From Vibrio variabilis (GTDB taxonomy: Bacteria > Pseudomonadota > Gammaproteobacteria > Enterobacterales > Vibrionaceae), in the NCBI RefSeq assembly GCF_003263785.1, contig NZ_JYJK01000044.1, positions 124,001-188,000 of the forward strand: DNA of 64,000 nt, in the 5' to 3' direction. Both the position numbers and the translations under genes were made by a program. This document shows positions 30,277-39,426 of this stretch, in pieces. The notes below the pieces were generated by a model that had not been told where the DNA came from, did no database searches, and saw only the letters and a program-made list of their open reading frames with translations. The first letter of the stretch is position 1; every line of letters starts with the position of its first letter.

Positions 30277-30292
30277 AGGCAAACGTTTGGCT
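30277..30292. promoter_or_regulatory. PurR-like palindrome between tktA and metK
   Basis: AGGCAAACGTTTGGCT matches the PurR consensus ANGCAANCGNTTNCNT at 10 of 11 fixed positions. It lies 169 bp upstream of tktA and 145 bp upstream of metK. A weaker copy is at 30200-30215. Confidence 0.42.
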
Positions 30293-30342
30293 ATATGTTA
30301 AAAGCAAAAATCGCTTGCTAATCGAACATTGATGACTAGAAT

Positions 30343-30366
30343 AGACGTCTAGATGTAGATACACCT
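30343..30366. promoter_or_regulatory. Tandem MetJ boxes before metK
   Basis: Three adjacent 8-mers: AGACGTCT (exact consensus), AGATGTAG and ATACACCT. MetJ binds two or more such boxes cooperatively with S-adenosylmethionine as corepressor. Their location 70 bp upstream of metK, a known MetJ target in enterobacteria, makes repression by SAM likely. Confidence 0.8.
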
Positions 30367-30436
30367 ACTATATATCATTGAATTTATTACAAGTGAGTAA
30401 TTAGACACTCGCTTAAAAACAGTAATTGGAGCTCTC

Positions 30437-31588
30437 ATGGCTAAGCACCTGTTTACTTCTGAGTCAGTATCAGAAGGCCATCCAGATAAAATCGCAGACC
30501 AGATTTCTGATGCGGTTCTTGATGCAATCCTAGAACAAGATCCAAAAGCACGTGTTGCTTGTGAAACTTACGTTAAGACTGGCATGGTGATGGTGGGTGG
30601 TGAGATCACCACTTCAGCATGGGTAGACATCGAAGAGCTCACTCGTGAAACCGTTCGCGAAATCGGCTACGTTCACTCTGACATGGGTTTTGATGCGGAT
30701 TCTTGTGCCGTTCTAAACACCATCGGTAAGCAGTCTCCAGATATCAACCAAGGTGTTGATAAAGCGGATCCTAAAGAGCAAGGCGCGGGCGACCAAGGCA
30801 TCATGTTCGGTTACGCAACCAACGAAACTGACATCCTAATGCCAGCACCTATCACTTACTCTCACCGCCTGGTTCAAAAGCAAGCGGAAGTACGTAAGAA
30901 CGGCACTCTACCTTGGCTACGTCCAGACGCTAAGTCTCAGGTTACGTTCCAATACGACCAAGGTAAGATCGTGGGTATCGATGCAGTTGTTCTTTCAACT
31001 CAGCACTGTGATTCAATCTCAACGCCTGATCTGCGTGAAGCGGTAATGGAAGAGATCATCAAGCCAGTACTACCATCTGAGTGGATCAACAAAGAGACTA
31101 ACTTCTTCATCAACCCAACCGGTCGTTTCGTAATCGGCGGTCCTATGGGTGACTGTGGTCTAACGGGTCGTAAGATCATCGTTGATACCTACGGCGGCGC
31201 AGCTCGTCACGGTGGTGGTGCATTCTCTGGTAAAGATCCATCAAAAGTTGACCGTTCTGCAGCATACGCAGCACGTTATGTAGCGAAGAACATCGTAGCG
31301 GCTGGTATGGCTGACCGTTGTGAGATCCAACTGTCTTACGCAATCGGTGTTGCGGATCCAACGTCTATCATGGTTGAGACATTTGGTACTGAAAAAGTTT
31401 CTCACGACATCATCGTAGAAGCAGTTCGTCAAAACTTCGACCTACGTCCATACGGCCTACAAGAAATGCTCAACCTGCTTCAGCCTATCTACAAGAAGAC
31501 AGCAGCATACGGTCACTTCGGTCGCGAAGAGTTCCCTTGGGAAGCGACAGACAAAGCAGCCATCCTACGTGAGTTTGCTGGTCTGTAA
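30437..31588 (+). CDS. metK: S-adenosylmethionine synthase
   Basis: Makes S-adenosylmethionine from methionine and ATP. The 383-residue protein has [16 protein letters not shown] at 15-30, [12 protein letters not shown] near 115, and [19 protein letters not shown] near 255 (methionine and ATP sites). An upstream GGAG ribosome site and three MetJ boxes precede it. Monocistronic, with a strong terminator. Its product is used upstream of LuxS (window 37083) in the activated methyl cycle. Confidence 0.98.
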   Translation: MAKHLFTSESVSEGHPDKIADQISDAVLDAILEQDPKARVACETYVKTGMVMVGGEITTSAWVDIEELTRETVREIGYVHSDMGFDADSCAVLNTIGKQSPDINQGVDKADPKEQGAGDQGIMFGYATNETDILMPAPITYSHRLVQKQAEVRKNGTLPWLRPDAKSQVTFQYDQGKIVGIDAVVLSTQHCDSISTPDLREAVMEEIIKPVLPSEWINKETNFFINPTGRFVIGGPMGDCGLTGRKIIVDTYGGAARHGGGAFSGKDPSKVDRSAAYAARYVAKNIVAAGMADRCEIQLSYAIGVADPTSIMVETFGTEKVSHDIIVEAVRQNFDLRPYGLQEMLNLLQPIYKKTAAYGHFGREEFPWEATDKAAILREFAGL

Positions 31589-31614
31589 TTACTCTTAGTC
31601 TGAGTTTTTACTCC

Positions 31615-31648
31615 AAAAAAGCCCTCAAAATTTTTTGAGGGCTTTTTT
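31615..31648 (+). terminator. Terminator after metK
   Basis: GCCCTCAAAA and TTTTTTGAGGGC arms with A-run before and T-run after; could work in both directions. Confidence 0.9.
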
Positions 31649-31771
31649 ATTTTTTTAATCCTGTCTTTTCAAACACTTTGTTACAAAAGTGTTAATTTCT
31701 TATCTTGTGGCTTGTATTTAATACCCTTCTGAAAATTGTGTTTTCCCCTAACACGGTCAATAGTTAGACAA

Positions 31772-31829
31772 AAGTGCCCTTGCGAATAGACCGCTTTACG
31801 GGTTTGTTCGTATGCAGAATAGAGCACTT
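31772..31829 (+). promoter_or_regulatory. Structured leader element before the DUF2189 gene
   Basis: An inner 10-bp stem (CGAATAGACC with GGTTTGTTCG, including two G-U pairs, 8-base loop) is enclosed by outer arms AAGTGC and GCACTT. It matches no riboswitch that I recognise. A regulatory role is inference. Confidence 0.35.
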
Positions 31830-31951
31830 AAGAGGGAAGACGCTTACAACGGAAAGTGGCTGGATATTGCAATTCTCCCGCCCTACGCTTCCATTGTCAT
31901 TAGCGCCACGCCCTGAAAAACGAAGGCCAGTTTGTCAATCAGGGAGGACAT

Positions 31952-32746
31952 ATGCCTCGAACTGTTAATTCTGATGACTTCCAGAAGAAGCAAGAAGTCA
32001 GGGATCAAGATTACGCTAAAACTATTCCATGCAACCAGCTCAGTGTATCTGCACCATTTCATTGGCTAGCGCTGGGACTGCATGACCTTATTCGCATGCC
32101 GATCATTAGCGCCTTTTACGGGCTCTGTTTTACTGCCGCTGCCGTCGCCATCGTGCTTCTGGTGCAATGGCAAGGCACGCACCTAGTGATCATGCCAAGT
32201 CTGGTTGTGTACATGTTGATCGGGCCATTTCTTGCGCTAGGTCTCTATGATGCCGCATGGGAAAGAGAGAAAGGACACAAGCCCAGTCTGTTCCACTCCA
32301 TGAAAGCGATTGGACGCAACTCCACCTCGCAATGGGCGTTTGCGGTGCTTCTAGCCGTCGCCATGATCTTTTGGATGCGAATAGCGGCTCTGCTTCACGC
32401 ACTCTACCCTTCTGTGCAAGGTGCGCCACTCACTGAATTTGCTCCGTTCTTGATTACCGGTAGCGTAGTGGGTGCGGTAATAGCGGCGGTTATCTTCTCC
32501 ATCTCAGCGTTCTCCATCCCGCTTATGATGGAGCGTCGAGTCGACATCATGACGGCTGTATTCACTAGCTTTAATGCTGTGAAATCGAACGTACCAGCCA
32601 TGATCGTCTGGGCTCTAATCATCTGCGGCGGTATTCTCATTGGCTTCGCCACGTACGGTATCGGGATGATCGTCACAATGCCGATTCTTGGTTACGGCAC
32701 ATGGCACGCCTATCATGAGACCATCAAGAAGAAACACCACGTGTAA
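31952..32746 (+). CDS. DUF2189-family integral membrane protein
   Basis: A 264-residue membrane protein with about six hydrophobic segments after a soluble, charged N-terminus. The segment FHWLALGLHDLIRMPIISAFY near 40-60, LVVYMLIGPFLALGLYDAAWE near 85-105 and AFSIPLMMERRVDIMTAVFTS near 190 fit the DUF2189 (YciC/DUF2189-like) family. Function unknown. The ribosome site GGGAGGA is strong, and a structured leader precedes it. It has its own terminator, so it is probably a single-gene unit. Confidence 0.8.
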   Translation: MPRTVNSDDFQKKQEVRDQDYAKTIPCNQLSVSAPFHWLALGLHDLIRMPIISAFYGLCFTAAAVAIVLLVQWQGTHLVIMPSLVVYMLIGPFLALGLYDAAWEREKGHKPSLFHSMKAIGRNSTSQWAFAVLLAVAMIFWMRIAALLHALYPSVQGAPLTEFAPFLITGSVVGAVIAAVIFSISAFSIPLMMERRVDIMTAVFTSFNAVKSNVPAMIVWALIICGGILIGFATYGIGMIVTMPILGYGTWHAYHETIKKKHHV

Positions 32747-32780
32747 CACGTTGGCATACTCAACTAACCTAAGTAAAATG

Positions 32781-32803
32781 GCGCCCTATTTGGGCGCTTT
32801 TTT
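32781..32803 (+). terminator. Terminator after the DUF2189 gene
   Basis: GCGCCC-TATTT-GGGCGC stem with six T. Confidence 0.88.
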
Positions 32804-32820
32804 GTTGTAGGTTATACCCC

Positions 32821-33330
32821 GTGGACGCTTCGCTTTCTGAGCAACTTCATTATCAAGCCATCAAGACGCTGTCTCGCTGCATAGAGCAAGCTCGCCAGTA
32901 CTTTGAGCGCGACTTCCCAGTCCCAGCCCTCAACTATAAGTTGCGTGGTAAGGCTGCGGGTAAGGCCTACCTGCAATCGTGGGAAGTGCGCCTCAATCCC
33001 GTGCTGTTTGTCGAAAACCAGCAAGACTTTATACAAGAGGTCATCCCACATGAAGTCGCTCACTTGATCACCTATGCGCTGTTTGGACGAGTGCGCCCAC
33101 ATGGCAAAGAGTGGCAAATGGTCATGAGTCAGGTATTTAGCATCACGCCGAAAACCACGCATTCGTTAAATGTGAGTTCAGTACAAGGGCGGACATTCGA
33201 ATATCGCTGCCAATGTGACACCTTTGCCGTCACGGTTCGTCGTCACAACAAAGTGATGCGCCAACAAGCCAGCTATCGCTGTCGTAAGTGTGGAGATACG
33301 ATTGAGTTTACTGGTACGCAGCTAAGCTAG
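32821..33330 (+). CDS. sprT: SprT-family zinc metalloprotein
   Basis: 169-residue SprT protein. The zinc-protease motif HEVAH is at 77-81 ([15 protein letters not shown]), with [13 protein letters not shown] after it, and a C-terminal zinc ribbon made of CQC and CRKCGD pairs. The start appears to be GTG at 32821, directly after the preceding terminator. Named for E. coli sprT, whose role is undefined; related SPRTN proteins cut DNA-protein crosslinks. It lies metK-...-sprT-endA-rsmE-gshB, close to the E. coli order. Confidence 0.93.
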   Translation: MDASLSEQLHYQAIKTLSRCIEQARQYFERDFPVPALNYKLRGKAAGKAYLQSWEVRLNPVLFVENQQDFIQEVIPHEVAHLITYALFGRVRPHGKEWQMVMSQVFSITPKTTHSLNVSSVQGRTFEYRCQCDTFAVTVRRHNKVMRQQASYRCRKCGDTIEFTGTQLS

Positions 33331-33426
33331 TTTCATGATCTAACCATTTTAATAATTTAACCATCAATAGCTAAGGTCTTTTTTGCGAGTTACACTAGGT
33401 TATCTCAACCTTTTATAGACCTTGCT

Positions 33427-34138
33427 ATGATCCGCCAGCTTTTCATTGCGGCCTGTTTGTTGGCCGCCACTCTCCCTATTACCACTTACAGTGCACCGCC
33501 AAGTAGCTTTAGCAAAGCGAAGAAGGAAGCGGTCAAGATTTATGCCGACCACCCGATCAGTTTTTACTGTGGCTGCGATATTCAATGGCAGGGTAAAAAA
33601 GGCATCCCGGATCTATCCGCTTGCGGGTATCAAGTGCGCAAGCAACAAAAACGTGCCAGTCGCATTGAGTGGGAGCACGTGGTTCCTGCATGGCAATTTG
33701 GCCACCAGCGACAATGTTGGCAACAAGGCGGACGCAAAAACTGCACGCGAAAACGACAAGCAATTCAAACTCATGGAAGCCGACCTGCATAACCTAACGC
33801 CAGCGATCGGTGAAGTAAATGGCGATCGCTCCAACTACAATTTTTCACAATGGAGTGGCATGGATGGGGTCAGTTACGGCCGCTGCGAGATGCAGGTTAA
33901 CTTTAAGCAGCGCAAAGTCATGCCGCCGGATCGTGCACGTGGCTCTATCGCTCGCACCTACCTCTATATGAGCCAAGAATATGGCTTCAAGCTGTCTAGA
34001 CAACAGACACAGCTCATGAATGCCTGGAATAAAACCTACCCGGTCGACGCTTGGGAGTGCACTCGTAACGAGCGCATTAAGCGCATTCAAGGCAACGACA
34101 ATCCGTTCGTGGCACAGGCATGTAAAAATCCCAGTTAA
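33427..34138 (+). CDS. endA: Secreted endonuclease I (Dns/EndA; frameshifted in this sequence)
   Basis: Periplasmic or secreted DNase of the endonuclease I family; in vibrios (Dns) it degrades extracellular DNA and limits transformation. A signal peptide ([22 protein letters not shown]) leads into [13 protein letters not shown], the catalytic region [13 protein letters not shown] (His) and, after the break, [20 protein letters not shown]. Two frames are needed: AAAA at 33750-33753 appears one base too long, and removing one gives [19 protein letters not shown] and 236 residues. Several cysteines suggest disulfides. Confidence 0.94.
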
Positions 34139-34217
34139 ATCCTACGCCAAGCCCTTGTAATTTCGGGGGCGGGCATCCATCTTATACCTCAATACTGTTT
34201 GTTGTTTGGAAATTGTT

Positions 34218-34949
34218 ATGCGTATACCTCGACTCTATCACCCTGAAACGATTCAATCTTTGGGCACCCTTGCGCTCAGTGATGATGCCGCAGGACACAT
34301 CGGCCGAGTGTTACGTATGAAAGAAGGTCAAGAGGTGCTGCTGTTTGATGGCAGCGGTCATGAGTTTCCAGCGACGATAACAAGCGTCGGCAAGAAAAAC
34401 GTTGATGTCGACATCCGCGAGAAAATTGCGGTCAGTATTGAGTCACCGCTCGATCTGCACCTAGGACAAGTCATTTCTCGTGGCGACAAGATGGAGTTCA
34501 CTATTCAGAAATCGGTCGAACTGGGCGTCAACACCATCACACCACTCATCTCTGAGCGTTGCGGCGTTAAGCTCGATGCCAAACGTTTCGAGAAGAAGCT
34601 GCAGCAGTGGCAAAAGATCGCCATCAGTGCCTGCGAGCAATGTGGCCGTAACACGGTTCCTGTGATTCGTCCGATCATGTCGCTTGAAGAGTGGTGTGCA
34701 GAGCCATCTGACGCGCTCAAACTCAACCTTCATCCAAGAGCCAAATATTCAATCAATACCTTGCCAGAGCCGGTTAAAAAGGTTCGTCTACTTATCGGCC
34801 CAGAGGGCGGATTATCAGCGCAAGAAATTGAAATGACGGAACAATATCAATTCGAAGAAACCCTGCTTGGTCCTCGTGTACTGAGAACAGAAACGGCTGC
34901 GCTTACAGCGATAACAGCACTTCAAGTACGCTTTGGCGATTTAGGTTAA
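34218..34949 (+). CDS. rsmE: 16S rRNA m3U1498 methyltransferase RsmE
   Basis: SPOUT-class methyltransferase that methylates N3 of U1498 in 16S rRNA using S-adenosylmethionine. The 243-residue protein begins [10 protein letters not shown], has [13 protein letters not shown] in the PUA-like N-terminal domain, and the knot motifs [15 protein letters not shown] and [16 protein letters not shown] near the C-terminus. I used the ATG at 34218 (GGAA upstream). It is 12 bp before gshB, so they are one operon. Confidence 0.95.
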   Translation: MRIPRLYHPETIQSLGTLALSDDAAGHIGRVLRMKEGQEVLLFDGSGHEFPATITSVGKKNVDVDIREKIAVSIESPLDLHLGQVISRGDKMEFTIQKSVELGVNTITPLISERCGVKLDAKRFEKKLQQWQKIAISACEQCGRNTVPVIRPIMSLEEWCAEPSDALKLNLHPRAKYSINTLPEPVKKVRLLIGPEGGLSAQEIEMTEQYQFEETLLGPRVLRTETAALTAITALQVRFGDLG

Positions 34950-34961
34950 CGGGAGAAAAAA

Positions 34962-35909
34962 ATGCTCAAACTCGGTATCGTGATGGATCCAATTTCCTCC
35001 ATCAACATCAAGAAAGACTCTAGCTTTGCAATGATGCTGGAGGCTCAGCGTCGCGGTTATGAAATCCACTACATGGAAATGAATGACCTACACCTAGATC
35101 AAGGCACTGCCGTTGCCGACACTAAAGTCGTAAGCCTCAAAGAAGATCCTAACGGCTGGTACGAATTTACCTCAGAGCAAACCATTGAACTGTCCGAACT
35201 TGACGCCGTACTGATGCGTAAAGATCCTCCGTTCGACACCGAATACATCTACGCGACCTACATCCTAGAACGTGCAGAAGAAAAAGGGACGCTCATCGTC
35301 AACAAGCCTCAGAGCCTGCGTGACTGCAACGAGAAGCTATTCACTGCGTGGTTCCCAGAACTGACACCAACGACGATTGTGACGCGCAAAGCCGAGAAGA
35401 TTAAGCAGTTCCGTGACCAACATGGTGATGTAATCCTAAAACCACTCGATGGTATGGGTGGCGCTTCTATCTTCCGCGTTAAACAAGACGATCCGAACGT
35501 ATCTGTAATCATCGAAACGCTGACCAATCATGGTCAAAACTATGCGATGGCACAGACATTCGTTCCTGATATCAGTAACGGTGATAAGCGTATTCTTGTT
35601 GTCGATGGCGAACCAATGCCGTACTGCCTAGCCCGCATCCCTGCAAAAGGTGAAACCCGTGGTAACTTAGCCGCTGGCGGCCGCGGTGAAGCACGTCCCT
35701 TAAGTGAGACAGACAAGCAAATAGCTGAGGCTGTTGCTCCCACTTTGAAAGAGAAAGGCTTAATCTTTGTAGGACTGGATGTTATTGGTGACAAACTGAC
35801 AGAAATCAACGTGACCAGCCCAACGTGTATTCGTGAAATCGAAGCCGCCTTTGACATCTCTATTACCGGCAAGCTAATGGACGCTATCGAGCGTCGTTTA
35901 GGCAAATAG
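34962..35909 (+). CDS. gshB: Glutathione synthetase
   Basis: ATP-grasp ligase that adds glycine to gamma-glutamylcysteine. The 315-residue protein shows the MLKLGIVMDPISSINIKKDS opening, the LMRKDPPFDTEYIYATYIL substrate region near 85, GDVILKPLDGMGGASIFRV near 160 (ATP-grasp), and TEINVTSPTCIREIE near 280. GGGAGAAAAAA precedes the ATG. It follows rsmE and precedes yqgE-yqgF, the same order as in E. coli. Its partner gshA is at 37732 on the other strand. Confidence 0.97.
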   Translation: MLKLGIVMDPISSINIKKDSSFAMMLEAQRRGYEIHYMEMNDLHLDQGTAVADTKVVSLKEDPNGWYEFTSEQTIELSELDAVLMRKDPPFDTEYIYATYILERAEEKGTLIVNKPQSLRDCNEKLFTAWFPELTPTTIVTRKAEKIKQFRDQHGDVILKPLDGMGGASIFRVKQDDPNVSVIIETLTNHGQNYAMAQTFVPDISNGDKRILVVDGEPMPYCLARIPAKGETRGNLAAGGRGEARPLSETDKQIAEAVAPTLKEKGLIFVGLDVIGDKLTEINVTSPTCIREIEAAFDISITGKLMDAIERRLGK

Positions 35910-35941
35910 CCACTAGTGGATGTAGATAGGGAGAGACGGGT

Positions 35942-36511
35942 ATGAACTTAGCTAATCACTTTCTCGTTGCCATGCCAGGGATGAAAGATCCCTACTTTCA
36001 GCGCAGCGTGATTTACGTGTGCGAGCACAACGATGAGGGCGCCATGGGCATCATGATCAGCACCCCGATTGATGTGACTGTCGCAAACATGCTTAAGCAA
36101 GTACAAGTTGAACTCCCTATTGCTTCACAAACCACACACAGTAAGAGCCTCGACGAACCAGTACTAAACGGCGGCCCCGTGTCCGAGGATCGCGGTTTTA
36201 TCCTGCACAATCCTAAAGATCAGTATCAGTCTAGCATTCAGATCACCGATCGCGTCTCAGTCACCACGTCAAAAGACATTTTGGCGGTACTCGGTACGGA
36301 TGCCCAACCTGACAATTATATTGTCGCTCTTGGTTACTCGGGCTGGAGCGCAGGACAGCTGGAAACGGAACTGGCTGAAAACTCATGGCTCACCATAGAG
36401 GCAGACCCAAGCGTTATCTTTGATACTCCAGTGGAAGAACGTTGGAGTAGTGCGGTAGGTATGTTAGGGTTCGACATCGCTCAGCTTTCAGCGGACGTCG
36501 GTCACGCATAG
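35942..36511 (+). CDS. yqgE: UPF0301/AlgH family protein YqgE
   Basis: 189-residue protein of the UPF0301 family. Conserved blocks are [20 protein letters not shown] at the N-terminus, [32 protein letters not shown] near 80, and [21 protein letters not shown] near 125. It has no assigned biochemical role; Pseudomonas AlgH was linked to alginate gene expression. It is 32 bp past gshB and 58 bp before yqgF, in a conserved operon. Confidence 0.94.
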   Translation: MNLANHFLVAMPGMKDPYFQRSVIYVCEHNDEGAMGIMISTPIDVTVANMLKQVQVELPIASQTTHSKSLDEPVLNGGPVSEDRGFILHNPKDQYQSSIQITDRVSVTTSKDILAVLGTDAQPDNYIVALGYSGWSAGQLETELAENSWLTIEADPSVIFDTPVEERWSSAVGMLGFDIAQLSADVGHA

Positions 36512-36569
36512 ACTCTATTACGCGTAGCCCTAGTTTTATAAGTACATTGCCTTCACAAACAGAGAATTT

Positions 36570-36995
36570 ATGACATCCAGAACCATCGTTGCTTTCGATT
36601 TCGGCACCAAAAGCATTGGTAGTGCCATCGGCCAAGAGGTCACAGGTACAGCAAGTCCACTAAAGGCCTTCAAAGCCAAAGATGGCATTCCAAACTGGGA
36701 TGATATCGAAGCAACATTAAAAGAGTGGCAACCTGATCTTATTGTTGTCGGCTTGCCAACAGATGTACGCGGCAAAGCACTTGAAGACATCACTGCACGC
36801 GCTAAGAAGTTTGCTAACCGCGTTCATGGCCGTTTCGGTTACCAAGTAGAAATGCACGATGAAAGACTGTCTACAGCCGAGGCTCGCTCAGAATTGTTTG
36901 AGATGGGCGGTTACAAGGCATTGTCAAAAGGCAATGTCGATTGCCAATCAGCTGTTGTGATCTTAGAGAGCTGGTTTGAAGCGCAGTGGGCTTAA
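36570..36995 (+). CDS. yqgF: Pre-16S rRNA nuclease YqgF (RuvX)
   Basis: RNase H-like nuclease that trims the 5' end of pre-16S rRNA. The 141-residue protein has the acidic strand [16 protein letters not shown] at the N-terminus, [17 protein letters not shown] in the middle, [17 protein letters not shown] near 100 and a final catalytic aspartate in the [14 protein letters not shown] segment. It ends the gshB operon and shares a bidirectional terminator with luxS. Confidence 0.95.
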   Translation: MTSRTIVAFDFGTKSIGSAIGQEVTGTASPLKAFKAKDGIPNWDDIEATLKEWQPDLIVVGLPTDVRGKALEDITARAKKFANRVHGRFGYQVEMHDERLSTAEARSELFEMGGYKALSKGNVDCQSAVVILESWFEAQWA

Positions 36996-37012
36996 ATCAG
37001 ATTTAAAAACAG

Positions 37013-37039
37013 AAAAGGATGGCATTTGCCATCCTTTTT
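37013..37039. terminator. Bidirectional terminator between yqgF and luxS
   Basis: AAAAGGATGGC-ATTT-GCCATCCTTTT, an 11-bp stem for two convergent genes. Confidence 0.9.
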
Positions 37040-37082
37040 AATTTCCGCTAGCCGCCTTTCTACTCAAAGCGACCTAAGTCAA

Positions 37083-37601
37083 TTAGTCTACTTTCAGCTC
37101 TTGCAACATAGACTCAGGCAGTGCAAGCTCATCGTTCTTGTTCACCTGAATACCCGCTTCAATGATCTTCTCAGCGATCGCTTTCGCTTCATCCAGTGAG
37201 TGCATCGCCGCCGTACCACACTGATACTCGTTAAGCTCAGGGATCTTGTTTTGGCTTTCCACTTTCAATACGTCTTGCATCGCATTTAGCCAAGCGTCAG
37301 CGACTTGTTGCTCTGATGGCGTACCAATCAAGCTCATGTAAAAGCCCGTGCGGCAACCCATTGGAGAGATATCGATGATCTCTACCTGATCGCCATTTAG
37401 GTGTGCACGCATAAAGCCAGCATAGAGGTGCTCTAGGGTGTGAATGCCGCGCTCAGACAAGATGTCCTTGTTTGGGGCTGTAAAACGTAGGTCGAAAACC
37501 GTAATCGTGTCGCCTTTAGGGGTTTGCATTGTTTTCGCAACGCGTACCGCTGGAGCGTGCATTTTAGTGTGGTCTACCGTAAAGCTATCCAGTAGTGGCA
37601 T
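37083..37601 (-). CDS. luxS: S-ribosylhomocysteine lyase LuxS
   Basis: Cleaves S-ribosylhomocysteine to homocysteine and DPD, the precursor of autoinducer-2, so it serves both the activated methyl cycle and quorum sensing. The 172-residue protein has the metal-binding HTLEH (His54, His58) with Cys128 as third ligand, and the catalytic Cys83 in [10 protein letters not shown]. Length and sequence match Vibrio LuxS. It follows gshA on the same strand by 130 bp. Confidence 0.98.
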   Translation of the reverse strand: MPLLDSFTVDHTKMHAPAVRVAKTMQTPKGDTITVFDLRFTAPNKDILSERGIHTLEHLYAGFMRAHLNGDQVEIIDISPMGCRTGFYMSLIGTPSEQQVADAWLNAMQDVLKVESQNKIPELNEYQCGTAAMHSLDEAKAIAEKIIEAGIQVNKNDELALPESMLQELKVD

Positions 37602-37731
37602 GATATTTTCTCCTTGGTTTACTCACGGTACCAACCTTGGATTAAGACCGTGAGAACTATGTCTTCAAAAGCAATGTCTTTAGCGTGATTGTAAGTGGCG
37701 CAGTAGCGCTGTGCAACCTCAGTAGGTAAGC

Positions 37732-39321
37732 TTAGTTCGCGACCTGGGCTTGCTCCGGTGATAGATAAGCAAAGTAATCAGACAAGAAGTCATCGAAGTT
37801 GACGCTATCCGCCGACTCAATACTCACCTGAGCAGCAACCGAACGCGTTACCTCATCTTCCATCACTTGAGTCGAATACGTTTTGTACTCATGAGAAAGA
37901 TTCATCTGACGGTACTCTTTACCCAATTCGCAGCCCACTTTACCTAGTCCACCTAGCTCTTTGGTTTTCGCCAGTAGCTGACCAGAAATCGACAACTCAG
38001 GGTTTTCATTCCATGCCGCAAGCTTATCACACACCGCGCTGTACTCGTTACCACCGTGCGCCGCATCCATGTGCTTGGCGATCTCACGAAGATCAATAAA
38101 CACGCGTTTGACCCAAGATTGACTATCAAGCACTTCGCCATGACAACCGATCTGCAGCTGCAGACCAACCTCACGACCTTCGACGATCACCTTGTTCCAG
38201 TTTTCGCGCCAGCATGCGAGCTCACAATCATCCATTGGCTCGGAATCTTTAAGTGCACACCAAGTTAGGAACAGATCTAGGAAACGAATTTGCTCAGCGG
38301 TAATGCCGATAGCGCTAAATGGATTCACATCTAATGAGCGAACTTCTATGTATTCCACGCCACCACGAGACAGTGCCTCTGATGGTTTTTCACCACTTTT
38401 CGCCACACGCTTAGGTCTAATTGGCGCGTACAGCTCGTTTTCAATCTGCAGCACATAATCGTTCAACTGACGATACTCACCATCGACTTTGACGCCAATC
38501 TTGGCAAAGTCTTGCGATGGGGTATGAATCGCTTGGTTCAATCCTTCCAGATACTGGTCAAGGCTGTTAAAGCCAATCTTTAATGCGCTTTGTGCACTGT
38601 TGGTGTAACCCAGATCGCTCAATCTCAACGAGGTTGCTTTTGGCAAATACAAAGTGCCGCCCACTTTTTCAAATGGCAGCTTAGTCTCTTTACCTTGGAG
38701 GAACGATGAGCAAATAGCAGGAGATGCACCAAAGAAATACGGGATCAACCAACCGAAGCGGTAATAGTTTCGAATCAAACCAAAGTAAGCGTCCGACTTC
38801 GCATCTTGACGCGTTTTCTCGTCTTGTTCACCAAACAATGCATCCCAGAACGATTCAGGGAATGAGAAGTTAAAGTGCACACCAGAGATAATCTGCATCA
38901 AGCTACCGTAACGATGCTTGAGACCTTGACGGTATAGCGTCTTCATACGACCTGAGTTGGACGTGCCATACTGCGCTAACGCAATGTCATCTTCTGAACC
39001 CACATAGCAAGGCATCGACAGCGGCCATAGCTTCTCATCGCCCAGCTTGGTTTGCGTGAAATGATGAATATCGGATAACTGATTGATCAGCGTGTCGACA
39101 TCACGTGATACTGGGGTAATAAACTCCAGCAAAGACTCAGAGAAGTCTGTGGTGATGTACTCATTAGTGAAGGCTGAGCCTAACGACTTAGGATGAGGTG
39201 TTGTCGCTAATCGACCATCGTCGGTGTAACGCAGCGATTCCCGTTCCACTCCGCGTCCAAACTCTTTGAACACGGCCTGATGTTTAGCAACTTGATCCAG
39301 TCGCTGGGCAAATTTAGTCAC
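37732..39321 (-). CDS. gshA: Glutamate-cysteine ligase
   Basis: First enzyme of glutathione synthesis, joining glutamate and cysteine. The 529-residue protein is a class I (proteobacterial) Gsh[21 protein letters not shown] near 21, [20 protein letters not shown] near 60, [15 protein letters not shown] near 147, and [18 protein letters not shown] near 325. It is upstream of luxS and shares the strand; both draw on sulfur amino acids. Slightly longer than the E. coli enzyme (518). Confidence 0.96.
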   Translation of the reverse strand: MTKFAQRLDQVAKHQAVFKEFGRGVERESLRYTDDGRLATTPHPKSLGSAFTNEYITTDFSESLLEFITPVSRDVDTLINQLSDIHHFTQTKLGDEKLWPLSMPCYVGSEDDIALAQYGTSNSGRMKTLYRQGLKHRYGSLMQIISGVHFNFSFPESFWDALFGEQDEKTRQDAKSDAYFGLIRNYYRFGWLIPYFFGASPAICSSFLQGKETKLPFEKVGGTLYLPKATSLRLSDLGYTNSAQSALKIGFNSLDQYLEGLNQAIHTPSQDFAKIGVKVDGEYRQLNDYVLQIENELYAPIRPKRVAKSGEKPSEALSRGGVEYIEVRSLDVNPFSAIGITAEQIRFLDLFLTWCALKDSEPMDDCELACWRENWNKVIVEGREVGLQLQIGCHGEVLDSQSWVKRVFIDLREIAKHMDAAHGGNEYSAVCDKLAAWNENPELSISGQLLAKTKELGGLGKVGCELGKEYRQMNLSHEYKTYSTQVMEDEVTRSVAAQVSIESADSVNFDDFLSDYFAYLSPEQAQVAN

Positions 39322-39426
39322 AATGCGATTCGCTTATAGTTTGTTATTCCAATTGAAGGGCGGATGTATTAGCGAACAGCAAAGCTTTGTGTTCGCTAAG
39401 TCACCCATTCTCAATATATGGTCATG

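Larger units (their letters stand above)
30109..30436. other. tktA-metK divergent promoter region
   Basis: About 330 bp. It holds a PurR-like palindrome at 30277-30292, a weaker one at 30200-30215, and three tandem MetJ boxes at 30343-30366 on the metK side. No ORF or RNA gene is evident. Confidence 0.7.
31589..31951. other. metK-DUF2189 intergenic region with structured leader
   Basis: Apart from the metK terminator (31615-31648), the stretch contains a foldable element at 31772-31829 in the presumed leader of the next gene and a good ribosome site (GGGAGGA) before 31952. No ORF of note. Confidence 0.55.
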
